A stretch of 12,745 nt of DNA from Flavobacteriales bacterium (GTDB lineage: Bacteria > Bacteroidota > Bacteroidia > Flavobacteriales > PHOS-HE28). Made by a program: the position numbers and the translations under genes. Where the stretch lies: NCBI GenBank assembly GCA_008016945.1, contig SSGN01000082.1, forward strand, positions 1-12,745, written 5' to 3'. This document shows, piece after piece, positions 1-7,164 of this stretch. Positions within the stretch are counted from its first letter, which is position 1, and every line of letters starts with the position of its first letter. A model generated the notes under the pieces. It saw nothing but the letters and a program-made list of their open reading frames with translations. It ran no database searches and had not been told where the DNA came from.

Positions 1-1
1 G

Positions 2-2164
2 CTACGTGCCGCGACCAGTGACACCGCAGGCCTTCTGCGCAACATCCCCGGCGTCAACCTGCAGGGAGCGGGAGGTGTCTCCAGCCTGCCCGTGGTCAAC
101 GGACTCGCTGGCGACCGCGTGCGCACCCAGGTCGACGGCATGGATCTGATCGCTTCCTGCCCCAACCACATGAACCCGCCGCTCTCGTACGTCGATCCAA
201 GCGCAGTCGAATCGCTCAAGGTCTACGCTGGAATATCGCCGGTCAGTGCCGGCGGCGACAGCATTGCCGGGACCATCGTCGCCAGGACGAAGGAACCGAA
301 ATTTGCAGCACCCGGCGAGGACTTGCTGTTTACCGGTGAGGCGGGCGCCTTCTATCGCAGCAACGGCAATGCTTATGGCGGCAACATCAACGCTACGCTG
401 GCCAATGAAAGCCTCAGCCTCACCTACACCGGTGCGACTGCGCAGGCCGACAACTACAAGGCTGGCGGAAATTTCAAGAACTACACGGCCACGGGCGTCC
501 CGGGACATGCGCTTGACCGCGATGAAGTCGGGTCAAGCGCGTACGAGACCCGTAACCACACGCTGGGCCTCGCCATGAAGGGGAGCAACCACCTCGTTGA
601 AGCGAAGCTCGGCTTTCAGGATCTGCCGTTCCAGAACTATCCGAACCAGCGCATGGACATGACTGAGAACCAGCAATGGCGCCTGAATCTGCGCCACCTC
701 GGGAAATACGACTGGGGATCGCTGGAAACCCGTGTCTATCACGAGAAGGTCGATCACAAGATGGACTTCGGTGATGACAAGCGCTTCTGGTATGGAGTCA
801 ACTCGGGGGGACCAGAAGGTGCCGACGGCCGCCTGACTCGAAACGGCTATCCATGCGCAATAGGGAGCAACTGCGCGGCCGGCATGCCGATGGAAACGGA
901 AAGCAAAAACAGCGGACTGACGATCAAGGCCGACATATCGCTAACGCAACAGGATCTGCTTCGTGTCGGTGGCGAATACCAGCACTATCGCCTTGATGAC
1001 TGGTGGCCCCCCTCGGGTAGCGGCATGTGGCCATATGACTTCATCAACATCAACGACGGCAAGCGCAACCGCACGGCGCTGTTCGGTGAATGGGAGGCTG
1101 CATACAGCGCGCAGTGGACGACCCTGATGGGCATTCGTTACGAGCACGTCAATACCGACGCCGGCAAGGTCCACGGCTACAACCTCGCCACGGCGCCGAC
1201 CAGCGGCTCGGGTGGCATGATGGGACAAACCACCGAGGCGGTTGCCTTCAACAACGCCGACCGCAGCAAGACCGACAACAACTGGAATTTCACGGCCCTC
1301 GCCCGTTACACGCCGTCGGAAACCAACGATGTCGAGTTCGGCATCGCGCGCAAGGTCCGCTCGCCGAATCTTTACGAACGCTACACCTGGTCGAGTTCGG
1401 GGATGATGGCCGGGATGAACAACTTCGTCGGCGACGGCAACGGCTACGTCGGCAACATCAACCTGAAACCTGAGAAGGCGCATACCGTCTCGGCAACGTT
1501 CAACCTGCATACCGCAGCACGCGACTGGGAATTCTCGGCGACGCCGTACTACACGTACGTTACTGACTACATCGACGCCGTACGGTGCCGCAACTCCACC
1601 TGCCTCGCCTCACTAGCCACCAACGCAACGACGACCAACAAGTTTGTCATCCTCCAGTACGCGAACCACGATGCGCGCCTCTACGGCCTGGACCTCGCTG
1701 GAAAGATGCCATTGGGAAAGACGGGCATCGGCGATTTCGGACTGCGTGGCCAGTTGAACTACACCAACGGCCACAACCGCGACACCGGCGACGACCTGTA
1801 CAACATCATGCCGCTCAACGCCAAGCTGACGCTGACGCACAAGACCGGCGGCTGGGACAGCGGCGTCGAGCTGGTGATGGTCAAGGCGAAGGACAACGTC
1901 TCCGAAGTGCGCAACGAGACCAAGACAGACGGCTATAGCCTCGTCAATCTCCGCTCGAGCTACACGCTGAAGAATGTCCGCTTCGACTTCGGTATCGAGA
2001 ACCTGTTCGACCGCAACTACGACCTGCCGCTCGGCGGCGCGTATATCGGCCAGGGTCGCACGATGTCGCTGAATCCGGTTGCAAGCGACGGCATGTTCGG
2101 CTGGGGAACGGCAGTACCGGGGATGGGCCGCTCGCTCTACGCCGGAGTGAACTACAAGTTCTGA
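2..2164 (+). CDS. oprC: TonB-dependent copper receptor, OprC/NosA type (5' partial)
   Basis: This is an outer-membrane beta-barrel receptor that imports copper using TonB energy. The frame is open from base 2, so the signal peptide, TonB box and start of the plug lie outside the window. The visible 720 residues begin inside the plug (NIPGVNLQG, then VNGLAGDRVRTQVDGMDL) and end in YKF, the aromatic terminus usual for barrel proteins. In the plug, CPNHM (158-172) matches the CxxxM half of the copper site described for Pseudomonas OprC. HKM (755-763) in the barrel matches the HxM half, about 199 residues later. Methionine-rich loops occur at 653-661, 884-892, 1217-1222 and 1403-1417. NosA, the Pseudomonas stutzeri relative, is linked to copper supply for nitrous-oxide reductase, which fits the nirS/nirC neighbours. 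The gene converges on the nine-gene minus-strand operon. The family call is firm; copper binding is inferred from the motifs. Confidence 0.92.
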   Translation, partial: LRAATSDTAGLLRNIPGVNLQGAGGVSSLPVVNGLAGDRVRTQVDGMDLIASCPNHMNPPLSYVDPSAVESLKVYAGISPVSAGGDSIAGTIVARTKEPKFAAPGEDLLFTGEAGAFYRSNGNAYGGNINATLANESLSLTYTGATAQADNYKAGGNFKNYTATGVPGHALDRDEVGSSAYETRNHTLGLAMKGSNHLVEAKLGFQDLPFQNYPNQRMDMTENQQWRLNLRHLGKYDWGSLETRVYHEKVDHKMDFGDDKRFWYGVNSGGPEGADGRLTRNGYPCAIGSNCAAGMPMETESKNSGLTIKADISLTQQDLLRVGGEYQHYRLDDWWPPSGSGMWPYDFININDGKRNRTALFGEWEAAYSAQWTTLMGIRYEHVNTDAGKVHGYNLATAPTSGSGGMMGQTTEAVAFNNADRSKTDNNWNFTALARYTPSETNDVEFGIARKVRSPNLYERYTWSSSGMMAGMNNFVGDGNGYVGNINLKPEKAHTVSATFNLHTAARDWEFSATPYYTYVTDYIDAVRCRNSTCLASLATNATTTNKFVILQYANHDARLYGLDLAGKMPLGKTGIGDFGLRGQLNYTNGHNRDTGDDLYNIMPLNAKLTLTHKTGGWDSGVELVMVKAKDNVSEVRNETKTDGYSLVNLRSSYTLKNVRFDFGIENLFDRNYDLPLGGAYIGQGRTMSLNPVASDGMFGWGTAVPGMGRSLYAGVNYKF

Positions 2165-2178
2165 ACTCCGAAAAGGAA

Positions 2179-2209
2179 GGCCCCGTCAACCTGCGGTGTC
2201 GACGGGGCC
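2179..2209. terminator. Bidirectional intrinsic terminator between converging genes
   Basis: A 9-bp perfect stem, GGCCCCGTC (2179-2187) pairing with GACGGGGCC (2201-2209), encloses a 13-base loop. It is followed on the plus strand by ATATTTT and, read on the minus strand, by TTCCTTTTC. It lies 15 bases after the copper-receptor stop and 38 bases after the stop of the last permease gene, so it can end transcription from both sides. Confidence 0.8.
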
Positions 2210-2246
2210 ATATTTTGCAGTTCCAGCCAGAATCAGTTCAGCGTTC

Positions 2247-3692
2247 TCAGCGTCCGAGACTGCGAACATAGTAACTTGCCAGCATCAGGGCGGCGAGCAG
2301 GAAAACCACTGCCGCCGTGGCAGGCAGGAGGCTCTCCGGTGCTTTTTCCCGAACCGAGAAACGTGGCAGGCGGTCGTAGTCGGCCCGCGTCAGGGGCAAG
2401 CTGCGCGCGGCACGCTCTGCAATGAAAAAATCCCGCCACTCGCGATGAAAGGTATCGAGTGCCGCCTCAAACTGCCGGTAGCGCGCCCTGCCATTTCCTG
2501 AAAGGTCGATCATTGCAGCTTCGGCCAGCATTGCCGGGGAGAGAAAGGCCAGTCGAGCAGCGAGCCGGGCCTGCTCGTCTACGCGCGCGTCGTGGCGGGC
2601 CAGCACGGCATCGGCACGCTCGGTGGCGATGGTCTGTACGGCAATGCGTTGCAGCATCCGCGTCCGCTCGTCTACCTTGCCCGCTGTTTTCGCCGCGGTC
2701 TCGCCATACTCGTCGCGGTAGCGCGCCTCTTCGGCGGCACGGTCACGCTCGGCGTCAATCGCGGCGCTGCGGGAAGCAAGTATGACTTCCGCACGCGGTG
2801 GCGCCGGATACGTCGCCTCGGAAAGCGCGGTCGAAAAGGCCGGAATCAGGAGCACGAAAACCAGCCAGGCACCGACCAGTGTCAGCGCATTGAGGGCCGA
2901 ATCGCGTCGCAAGGCATTGACGAAGGCTGCCAGCGCCAACCAGAACGATGCGTAAGCGACGACCAGAAGCGACAGCCATATCAGCGAGACGAGCGGAAGT
3001 GCGTGCGACGAATATGTTGCAAGCGCAATACCGGCATTGACGGCGACGAGTGTCACTCCGACAGGCAGCCCGCCGCGGACAAGCAGTTTACCGCCGAAGA
3101 CAGTCGCAAGCGAAGCCGGCGATGCGGCGTTGAGTGAAAACGTCCCCTGCTCGCGCTCTCCGGAGACAAGGTTGTAGGTGAGTGCCAGCAGACAGAGCGG
3201 CAGCACGAAGACGAGCACGAAAACAAGATCGAAGGTGCCGGCCGACAGATGCGCCGGATTGTTGATTTCTTCGGTAAAGAGAAAGCTGTCCTTGCTGCCT
3301 GCGCGCAGGCGCACCGCAGGCGGAAAGGCTTCGCCAGCACCAGCCGCCACCAGCGCCAGCGGGACGGGGGGCAAGGCAGCTGTCGGCCCGATACGGTTGC
3401 TGACGGCAAAGGCGTTGCGCGGATCCCGGTAAAAACGGTCTGGGGCGGCGATCCTGCCCGACTCGATCGCCTCGATCTGGGTGACCAGTTCGGCGCGCTG
3501 CTTCGCCTCGGCGTCCTGCATCACGGCAACCGCCCGTTCGCGTGCCTCAACCACGGCACGCCCGCTGACCAGCGCCTGAACGATAGCAGCAAGGAGCAAG
3601 GCTAGTACCAGCCAGACGGCGGGATCGCGCCGCATGAGTTTGAGCTCGAAGCACGCGGCAACCCGCAATTCGGAAAAGTGCTTCAGGCGCAT
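2247..3692 (-). CDS. ABC-2 type transporter permease B (DUF3526-like)
   Basis: This is a 481-residue inner-membrane permease, the last gene of the operon. A short cytoplasmic N-terminus (about 1-25) leads to TM1 (26-44) and then a first hydrophilic loop of about 110 residues. TM segments follow near 154-176, 205-226, 232-258 and 267-286. Next comes a long, mostly helical hydrophilic region (about 290-450) rich in Arg, Glu and Ala, and a final TM at 455-475. GEREQGT (178-184) after TM2 is the cytoplasmic coupling-helix signature of ABC-2 permeases. I place the start at the ATG at 3692, one base after the upstream permease stop (TGA-G-ATG), which implies translational coupling. The frame is open further upstream, but only by overlapping the preceding gene. 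The layout matches the DUF3526 class of ABC-2 permeases as I remember it. The substrate and direction of transport cannot be read from sequence. Confidence 0.85.
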   Translation of the reverse strand: MRLKHFSELRVAACFELKLMRRDPAVWLVLALLLAAIVQALVSGRAVVEARERAVAVMQDAEAKQRAELVTQIEAIESGRIAAPDRFYRDPRNAFAVSNRIGPTAALPPVPLALVAAGAGEAFPPAVRLRAGSKDSFLFTEEINNPAHLSAGTFDLVFVLVFVLPLCLLALTYNLVSGEREQGTFSLNAASPASLATVFGGKLLVRGGLPVGVTLVAVNAGIALATYSSHALPLVSLIWLSLLVVAYASFWLALAAFVNALRRDSALNALTLVGAWLVFVLLIPAFSTALSEATYPAPPRAEVILASRSAAIDAERDRAAEEARYRDEYGETAAKTAGKVDERTRMLQRIAVQTIATERADAVLARHDARVDEQARLAARLAFLSPAMLAEAAMIDLSGNGRARYRQFEAALDTFHREWRDFFIAERAARSLPLTRADYDRLPRFSVREKAPESLLPATAAVVFLLAALMLASYYVRSLGR

Positions 3693-3693
3693 C

Positions 3694-5208
3694 TCACACA
3701 GCCCTGAGGCGCGCCACGGAGCGCAGCGCGAACAGCGTACAGCCAAACGCCCAGAGGGCCAGCGCTGCCAGATTGCGGGCGTCGCCGGTGAGCACCTCGC
3801 CGATCGAAGGGTGCTGGTAGGCGAAAGAAGGAATGCTGGCGAACAGGGCAGGCGGCGCCTGATAGTCGGGACCGCCGTTTCTCGCGTTGCGGATGAGATC
3901 GTCACTCACGATCTCCTGGATCAGGCGGCGATGGCCTTCGGCTTGCGTCGTGAAATGATACTGATGCCGGCTGTCAGTACCCGCCAGCGCCATCGACACT
4001 GGCTGTACGGCAAGTGACGGCAGCAGGGCGCCGGGCAGGGCGCGGAGCGCGTCCTGACGATCGATGGCGGCCTGCAGCGCGGCATGATGCCGGTCGAAAA
4101 TGCGATAGCCGGCATGGTCGTCCTCGCGCAACGAGAGGCCACGGAAACTCACAGGCAGGTCTTCGATGCGGGATACGCCGTATTCGGCAAGCACTCGTGC
4201 CTTGAAGGCGACAAAGGCCGGATGCGATTCGTCGTGGCCGAACAGTTGCCGTTTGTCGGCGGCAATCGCGTCACGGAACTGCTGCGCGCTGGGCAGGGGA
4301 GCAAAGGAGCGAACCCAGTCGCTGCTCAGGCGGGGCGCGAGGAAGGTATTGGCCAGCCAGAACGCGAGCAGTATGACGAGCGCGGCGCGAGAACTTTTCG
4401 CCCGTGCCGAAACCGCCAGCGCCAAGGCGACGAAGCCGGCCAGATAGAGCGCATAAGCGACAGCGAGCGCGCCGAGACGGAGCACGCTCTGGCCGTGATC
4501 GGAGACGCCGCTGTGGTGTTCGAGGTCAAGGGTGTAGATGCCGGCGAACACGCCGATCGCGGCGGGGAGCAGGAGTATAAAGAGGGCTCCGGAAATCGCC
4601 ATGGCTTTGCCCGCGAGCAAATCGCGCGGCCGAACCCCCAACGCAAGAACCTGCCGCAAGGTGCCGCGCTCACGCTCGCCCGAGAACCCGGCAAAAGCCA
4701 GCAGGATGGCCAGCAAGGACAGCAATGCCTGCAGGATGAAGGCCAGCGACAAACCGTTGCCGGCGCGCCCCGGCAAGCCCGAATCGCGTGCGGGCCGAAA
4801 CTGCGCCTCGTTCTGTTTGTGCGCCTCCAGCCAGATTGCCGCGCCGACATGGGCATCGACGCCGGGGTCGGCCAGCGCAAGGACACCGACCGGCTTGAAC
4901 GCGTACTGCCCGAAATGCGCTGCTGCGTGGGGGTTCTTGGCGCCCTGCCCATCCCACAGCGAACGGTCGGCGAGCATCGCAGCAGAGCGCTCGCGATCGA
5001 GGCGCTGCGCCTGCGTGAAGCCTGCGATCAGCGCAGCCAATAACAGCAGCAGCGAAACGACGGCCAGCAGCCGCAGGCGGGAATCACGCACCAGTTCGCG
5101 CCACTCGCGCCGGGCGACGGTCAGCGCCGGCGACGCCGCCGGGCGTGCGAGCGTGGGGGCTGGAGCGACTTCCTCGCCGGTTTGCATGCTTGGCCGATGC
5201 AGGTCCAT
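3694..5208 (-). CDS. ABC-2 type transporter permease A (DUF3526-like)
   Basis: This is a 504-residue inner-membrane permease, paired with the next gene, to which it is similar in layout but not in detail. A Pro/Ala-rich cytoplasmic leader (1-30) precedes an amphipathic stretch ending in REWRELVRDSRLR (34-46) and TM1 (about 46-64). An extracytoplasmic domain of about 90 residues follows. TM segments lie near 155-175, 204-226, 245-267 and 275-292, then a large hydrophilic domain (about 293-478) and a last TM (480-496). GERERGT (177-183) is the ABC-2 coupling-helix signature, the counterpart of GEREQGT in permease B. The hydrophilic domain is rich in His (for example 325, 329, 365, 374, 375, 415, 418, 426), of unknown meaning. 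The start ATG lies 27 bases after the ATPase stop and has no strong ribosome binding site; M8 is an alternative start. It probably forms a heterodimer with permease B around the ATPase. Confidence 0.85.
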   Translation of the reverse strand: MDLHRPSMQTGEEVAPAPTLARPAASPALTVARREWRELVRDSRLRLLAVVSLLLLLAALIAGFTQAQRLDRERSAAMLADRSLWDGQGAKNPHAAAHFGQYAFKPVGVLALADPGVDAHVGAAIWLEAHKQNEAQFRPARDSGLPGRAGNGLSLAFILQALLSLLAILLAFAGFSGERERGTLRQVLALGVRPRDLLAGKAMAISGALFILLLPAAIGVFAGIYTLDLEHHSGVSDHGQSVLRLGALAVAYALYLAGFVALALAVSARAKSSRAALVILLAFWLANTFLAPRLSSDWVRSFAPLPSAQQFRDAIAADKRQLFGHDESHPAFVAFKARVLAEYGVSRIEDLPVSFRGLSLREDDHAGYRIFDRHHAALQAAIDRQDALRALPGALLPSLAVQPVSMALAGTDSRHQYHFTTQAEGHRRLIQEIVSDDLIRNARNGGPDYQAPPALFASIPSFAYQHPSIGEVLTGDARNLAALALWAFGCTLFALRSVARLRAV

Positions 5209-5235
5209 GACAGAGAGGTCTTCAATCGCCAGACG

Positions 5236-5973
5236 TCAAGCGGCCAGCCCGCCGCGGGAGACGTCGAGATAGGCACGCTCCAGACTCAGGTGATCGGTTG
5301 CCGCGGTATCAAAGGTCGCCGCCAGACGGCCGCGCTGCATGATGCCGACACGCGTGCCGCATTGCTGGGCCAGAAAAAGATCGTGCGTCACCATGAGCAC
5401 GGCCATGCCGCGTACGCTGAGCGTTCCGATGAGGCGGGCGAATTCGTTGGCCGCCAGCGGGTCGAGGCCGGAGGTGGGCTCGTCGAGCAGCAGCGCCCGC
5501 GCGTTGCGGGCCAGGGCGATTGCGATGCCGACTTTCTGCCGCATGCCTTTCGAATAGCCGGCGACACGGCGATCCATCGCTTCGGCCTGCAGCCCGGCCT
5601 CGGCGAGCCAGCCGCGCAACTCGCCATCGGAATGGCCGCGTCCGGCGGCAAGCGTCGCGAAATAATCGAGATTTTCGACGCCGGAAAGATTGCCGTAGAG
5701 CATCACCGTTTCGGGGATATAGGCGAGGTGCTGCCGGGCACGCTGCGGCTCGGCGGCGCTGTCGATGCCACAGACGAGCGCGGAACCCGCGCTCGGCGAG
5801 ATGAAATTCAGAAAGAGGTTGACCGTCGTCGTCTTGCCGGCACCGTTCGGCCCGAGCAGGCAGAAGACTTCACCGCCCGCCACCCCGAGATCAAGCGCAT
5901 CGAGGGCAACGGTATCGCCATAGCACTTGCTCAGGCTACGTGCTTCAAGCAGGGCGGATGTCATGGCGCTCAT
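5236..5973 (-). CDS. ABC transporter ATP-binding protein (NosF/CcmA-like family)
   Basis: This is a 245-residue cytoplasmic ATPase that would power the two permeases encoded immediately after it. All nucleotide-binding motifs are present: Walker A GPNGAGKT (41-48), a Q-loop position reading IPE with Glu88 as is common in the ABC-2 drug/NosF-type branch, signature YSKGMRQKV (140-148), Walker B ALLLDEP (160-166), D-loop SGLD (168-171) and switch His197 (THD). The start ATG at 5973 directly abuts the TGA stop of the propeller gene (TGAATG), so translation is probably coupled. ATG at residue 4 is an alternative start. Length and motif pattern match single-domain ATPases of ABC-2 systems rather than binding-protein-dependent importers. 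Standing between a secreted propeller gene and two permease genes, it recalls the order of nosD-nosF-nosY, but the substrate is unknown. Confidence 0.93.
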   Translation of the reverse strand: MSAMTSALLEARSLSKCYGDTVALDALDLGVAGGEVFCLLGPNGAGKTTTVNLFLNFISPSAGSALVCGIDSAAEPQRARQHLAYIPETVMLYGNLSGVENLDYFATLAAGRGHSDGELRGWLAEAGLQAEAMDRRVAGYSKGMRQKVGIAIALARNARALLLDEPTSGLDPLAANEFARLIGTLSVRGMAVLMVTHDLFLAQQCGTRVGIMQRGRLAATFDTAATDHLSLERAYLDVSRGGLAA

Positions 5974-7164
5974 TCAATTCAAGGGGAAGACACGCATGCC
6001 TTCGAGCTCGCTGCGCCAGAAAACAAAGAGTCGATCGCCCTTGGCCAGCAACCGCGGCTGGTCGTTCGCGCCGGCGCTGTGTGCGAGATCAACGGCGCGG
6101 AAGCTGGCCCCGCCGTCCTCGGATATCTCGCCTTTCAATTGCGTACGCTCACCATCGAACTGCTTCCAGACGATACCGACACGCGCTCCGATGACCCGGA
6201 GATCGGCGTGGGCAGCACCCGCCTCACCGATCTTGCGTTGGGCGCTGACGGCATCACTTGCCTTCTTCGGCAGACGACCGTAAAAGACGCGGCCCTCTCC
6301 GCCGCCCACCTGGTTGAACCAGACGGCATGGCGGTTGCCCGCCTCGTCGACGGCGAGCGAAGGTCCGTGATGGGGACAGCCGTCGATCTTCCAGCGGTCG
6401 AAAGTGGCACGAAGTACTTCCTCCGGCCGGCCATCCCGGCCGATGCGCGCAATCGCGTGATCCCGCTCGTTCGGCACGAAAACGTGGCGCCACAGGAACA
6501 GCGGAGAACCGTCGGAATCCAGTGCGGATGCAATTCGACAACATTCGCATGAATGATCGGCAACCTTCTGCTCGGGTTCGAAGCTTCGACCACCGTCGCG
6601 CGAAGTCGCTGCATAGATTGCCGCGCCCCGGTACGCCTTCTTGTCCCCCTTCTGCGCCTCCAGATCACGTTTGTCTATCCACGCCAGCACGACGCGACTG
6701 TCTGCTGCCACCACCATCGACTCAAAACGGTGGGTAATTTCATTGCGGTCACGATGAACCGTGATCGGCTCTGAGAAACTGGAACCATCGGTGGTCCGGG
6801 CCAGCCGGATTGCTCCAGAGAAGGGGCGACTCAGCGGTTGAGTCCAGGACACCAGTACAGCACCATCGGCGTCAAACGCCAGCTTCGGCCGATTTTCACC
6901 ATCGGCCGAGATGGCTTCTGGACGCGCGTTGACGACAGTCGGAGCTGACCAGGTGACGCCGTCGTCGCCACTTCGGTAGAGCATGAGATGCTCACCTTGC
7001 TTGGCGACAGCCAGCAGTTGTCCGTCAGGCGCGAATGCAGCGGCAGAACCGAGTTCGACCCTGGCTTTCTTCCCCATCGTGGGCATGGCCTCTGCAGCCT
7101 GGAGACGCTCCGGCCCGTAGGCAAGTGCAATCCCCAGCATGAGGCTCAGAATCACCTGCTTCAT
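5974..7164 (-). CDS. Secreted sialidase-like (Asp-box/BNR) beta-propeller with CxCC and CPHH motifs
   Basis: This is a 396-residue exported protein. The signal peptide is about residues 1-25 (MKQVILSLMLGIALAY, cleavage near AAEA). Asp-box repeats of the sialidase/BNR type recur: SGDDGVTWS (65-73), TTDGSSF (124-130), SRDGGRSF (188-195) and SEDGGASF (348-355), so a beta-propeller fold is expected. It is probably not a real sialidase. Its striking features are H204-S-C206-E-C208-C209 and C263-P-H265-H266, plus H227 and H236, a cluster that could bind a metal or a thiol partner. The start chosen is the ATG at 7164, which shares one base with the receptor stop (TGATG); the frame runs upstream to 7275 only inside the receptor gene. 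The gene lies between a TonB-dependent receptor and an ABC system, so a periplasmic carrier or assembly role is inferred. The fold is well supported and the function is unknown. Confidence 0.82.
   Translation of the reverse strand: MKQVILSLMLGIALAYGPERLQAAEAMPTMGKKARVELGSAAAFAPDGQLLAVAKQGEHLMLYRSGDDGVTWSAPTVVNARPEAISADGENRPKLAFDADGAVLVSWTQPLSRPFSGAIRLARTTDGSSFSEPITVHRDRNEITHRFESMVVAADSRVVLAWIDKRDLEAQKGDKKAYRGAAIYAATSRDGGRSFEPEQKVADHSCECCRIASALDSDGSPLFLWRHVFVPNERDHAIARIGRDGRPEEVLRATFDRWKIDGCPHHGPSLAVDEAGNRHAVWFNQVGGGEGRVFYGRLPKKASDAVSAQRKIGEAGAAHADLRVIGARVGIVWKQFDGERTQLKGEISEDGGASFRAVDLAHSAGANDQPRLLAKGDRLFVFWRSELEGMRVFPLN

Noticed and set aside
3693..3905. N-terminal extension of permease B to 3905
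   Set aside because: It would overlap permease A by over 200 bases, and the added residues are low-quality Arg/Ser/Pro-rich sequence. The ATG at 3692 starts directly before a normal cytoplasmic leader and TM1.
5182..6552. Long plus-strand open frame (456 codons) opposite the ATPase and propeller genes
   Set aside because: It is antisense to two genes with clear family motifs, its translation shows no recognisable domain or signal, and high GC readily gives such shadow frames. The 9652-10743 and 4084-5043 plus-strand frames are rejected for the same reason.
5974..7164. Propeller as a genuine sialidase
   Set aside because: Only Asp-box repeats are evident; I could not identify the arginine triad and catalytic Tyr/Glu pattern with confidence. 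The Cys/His motifs and the metal/transport neighbourhood point elsewhere.
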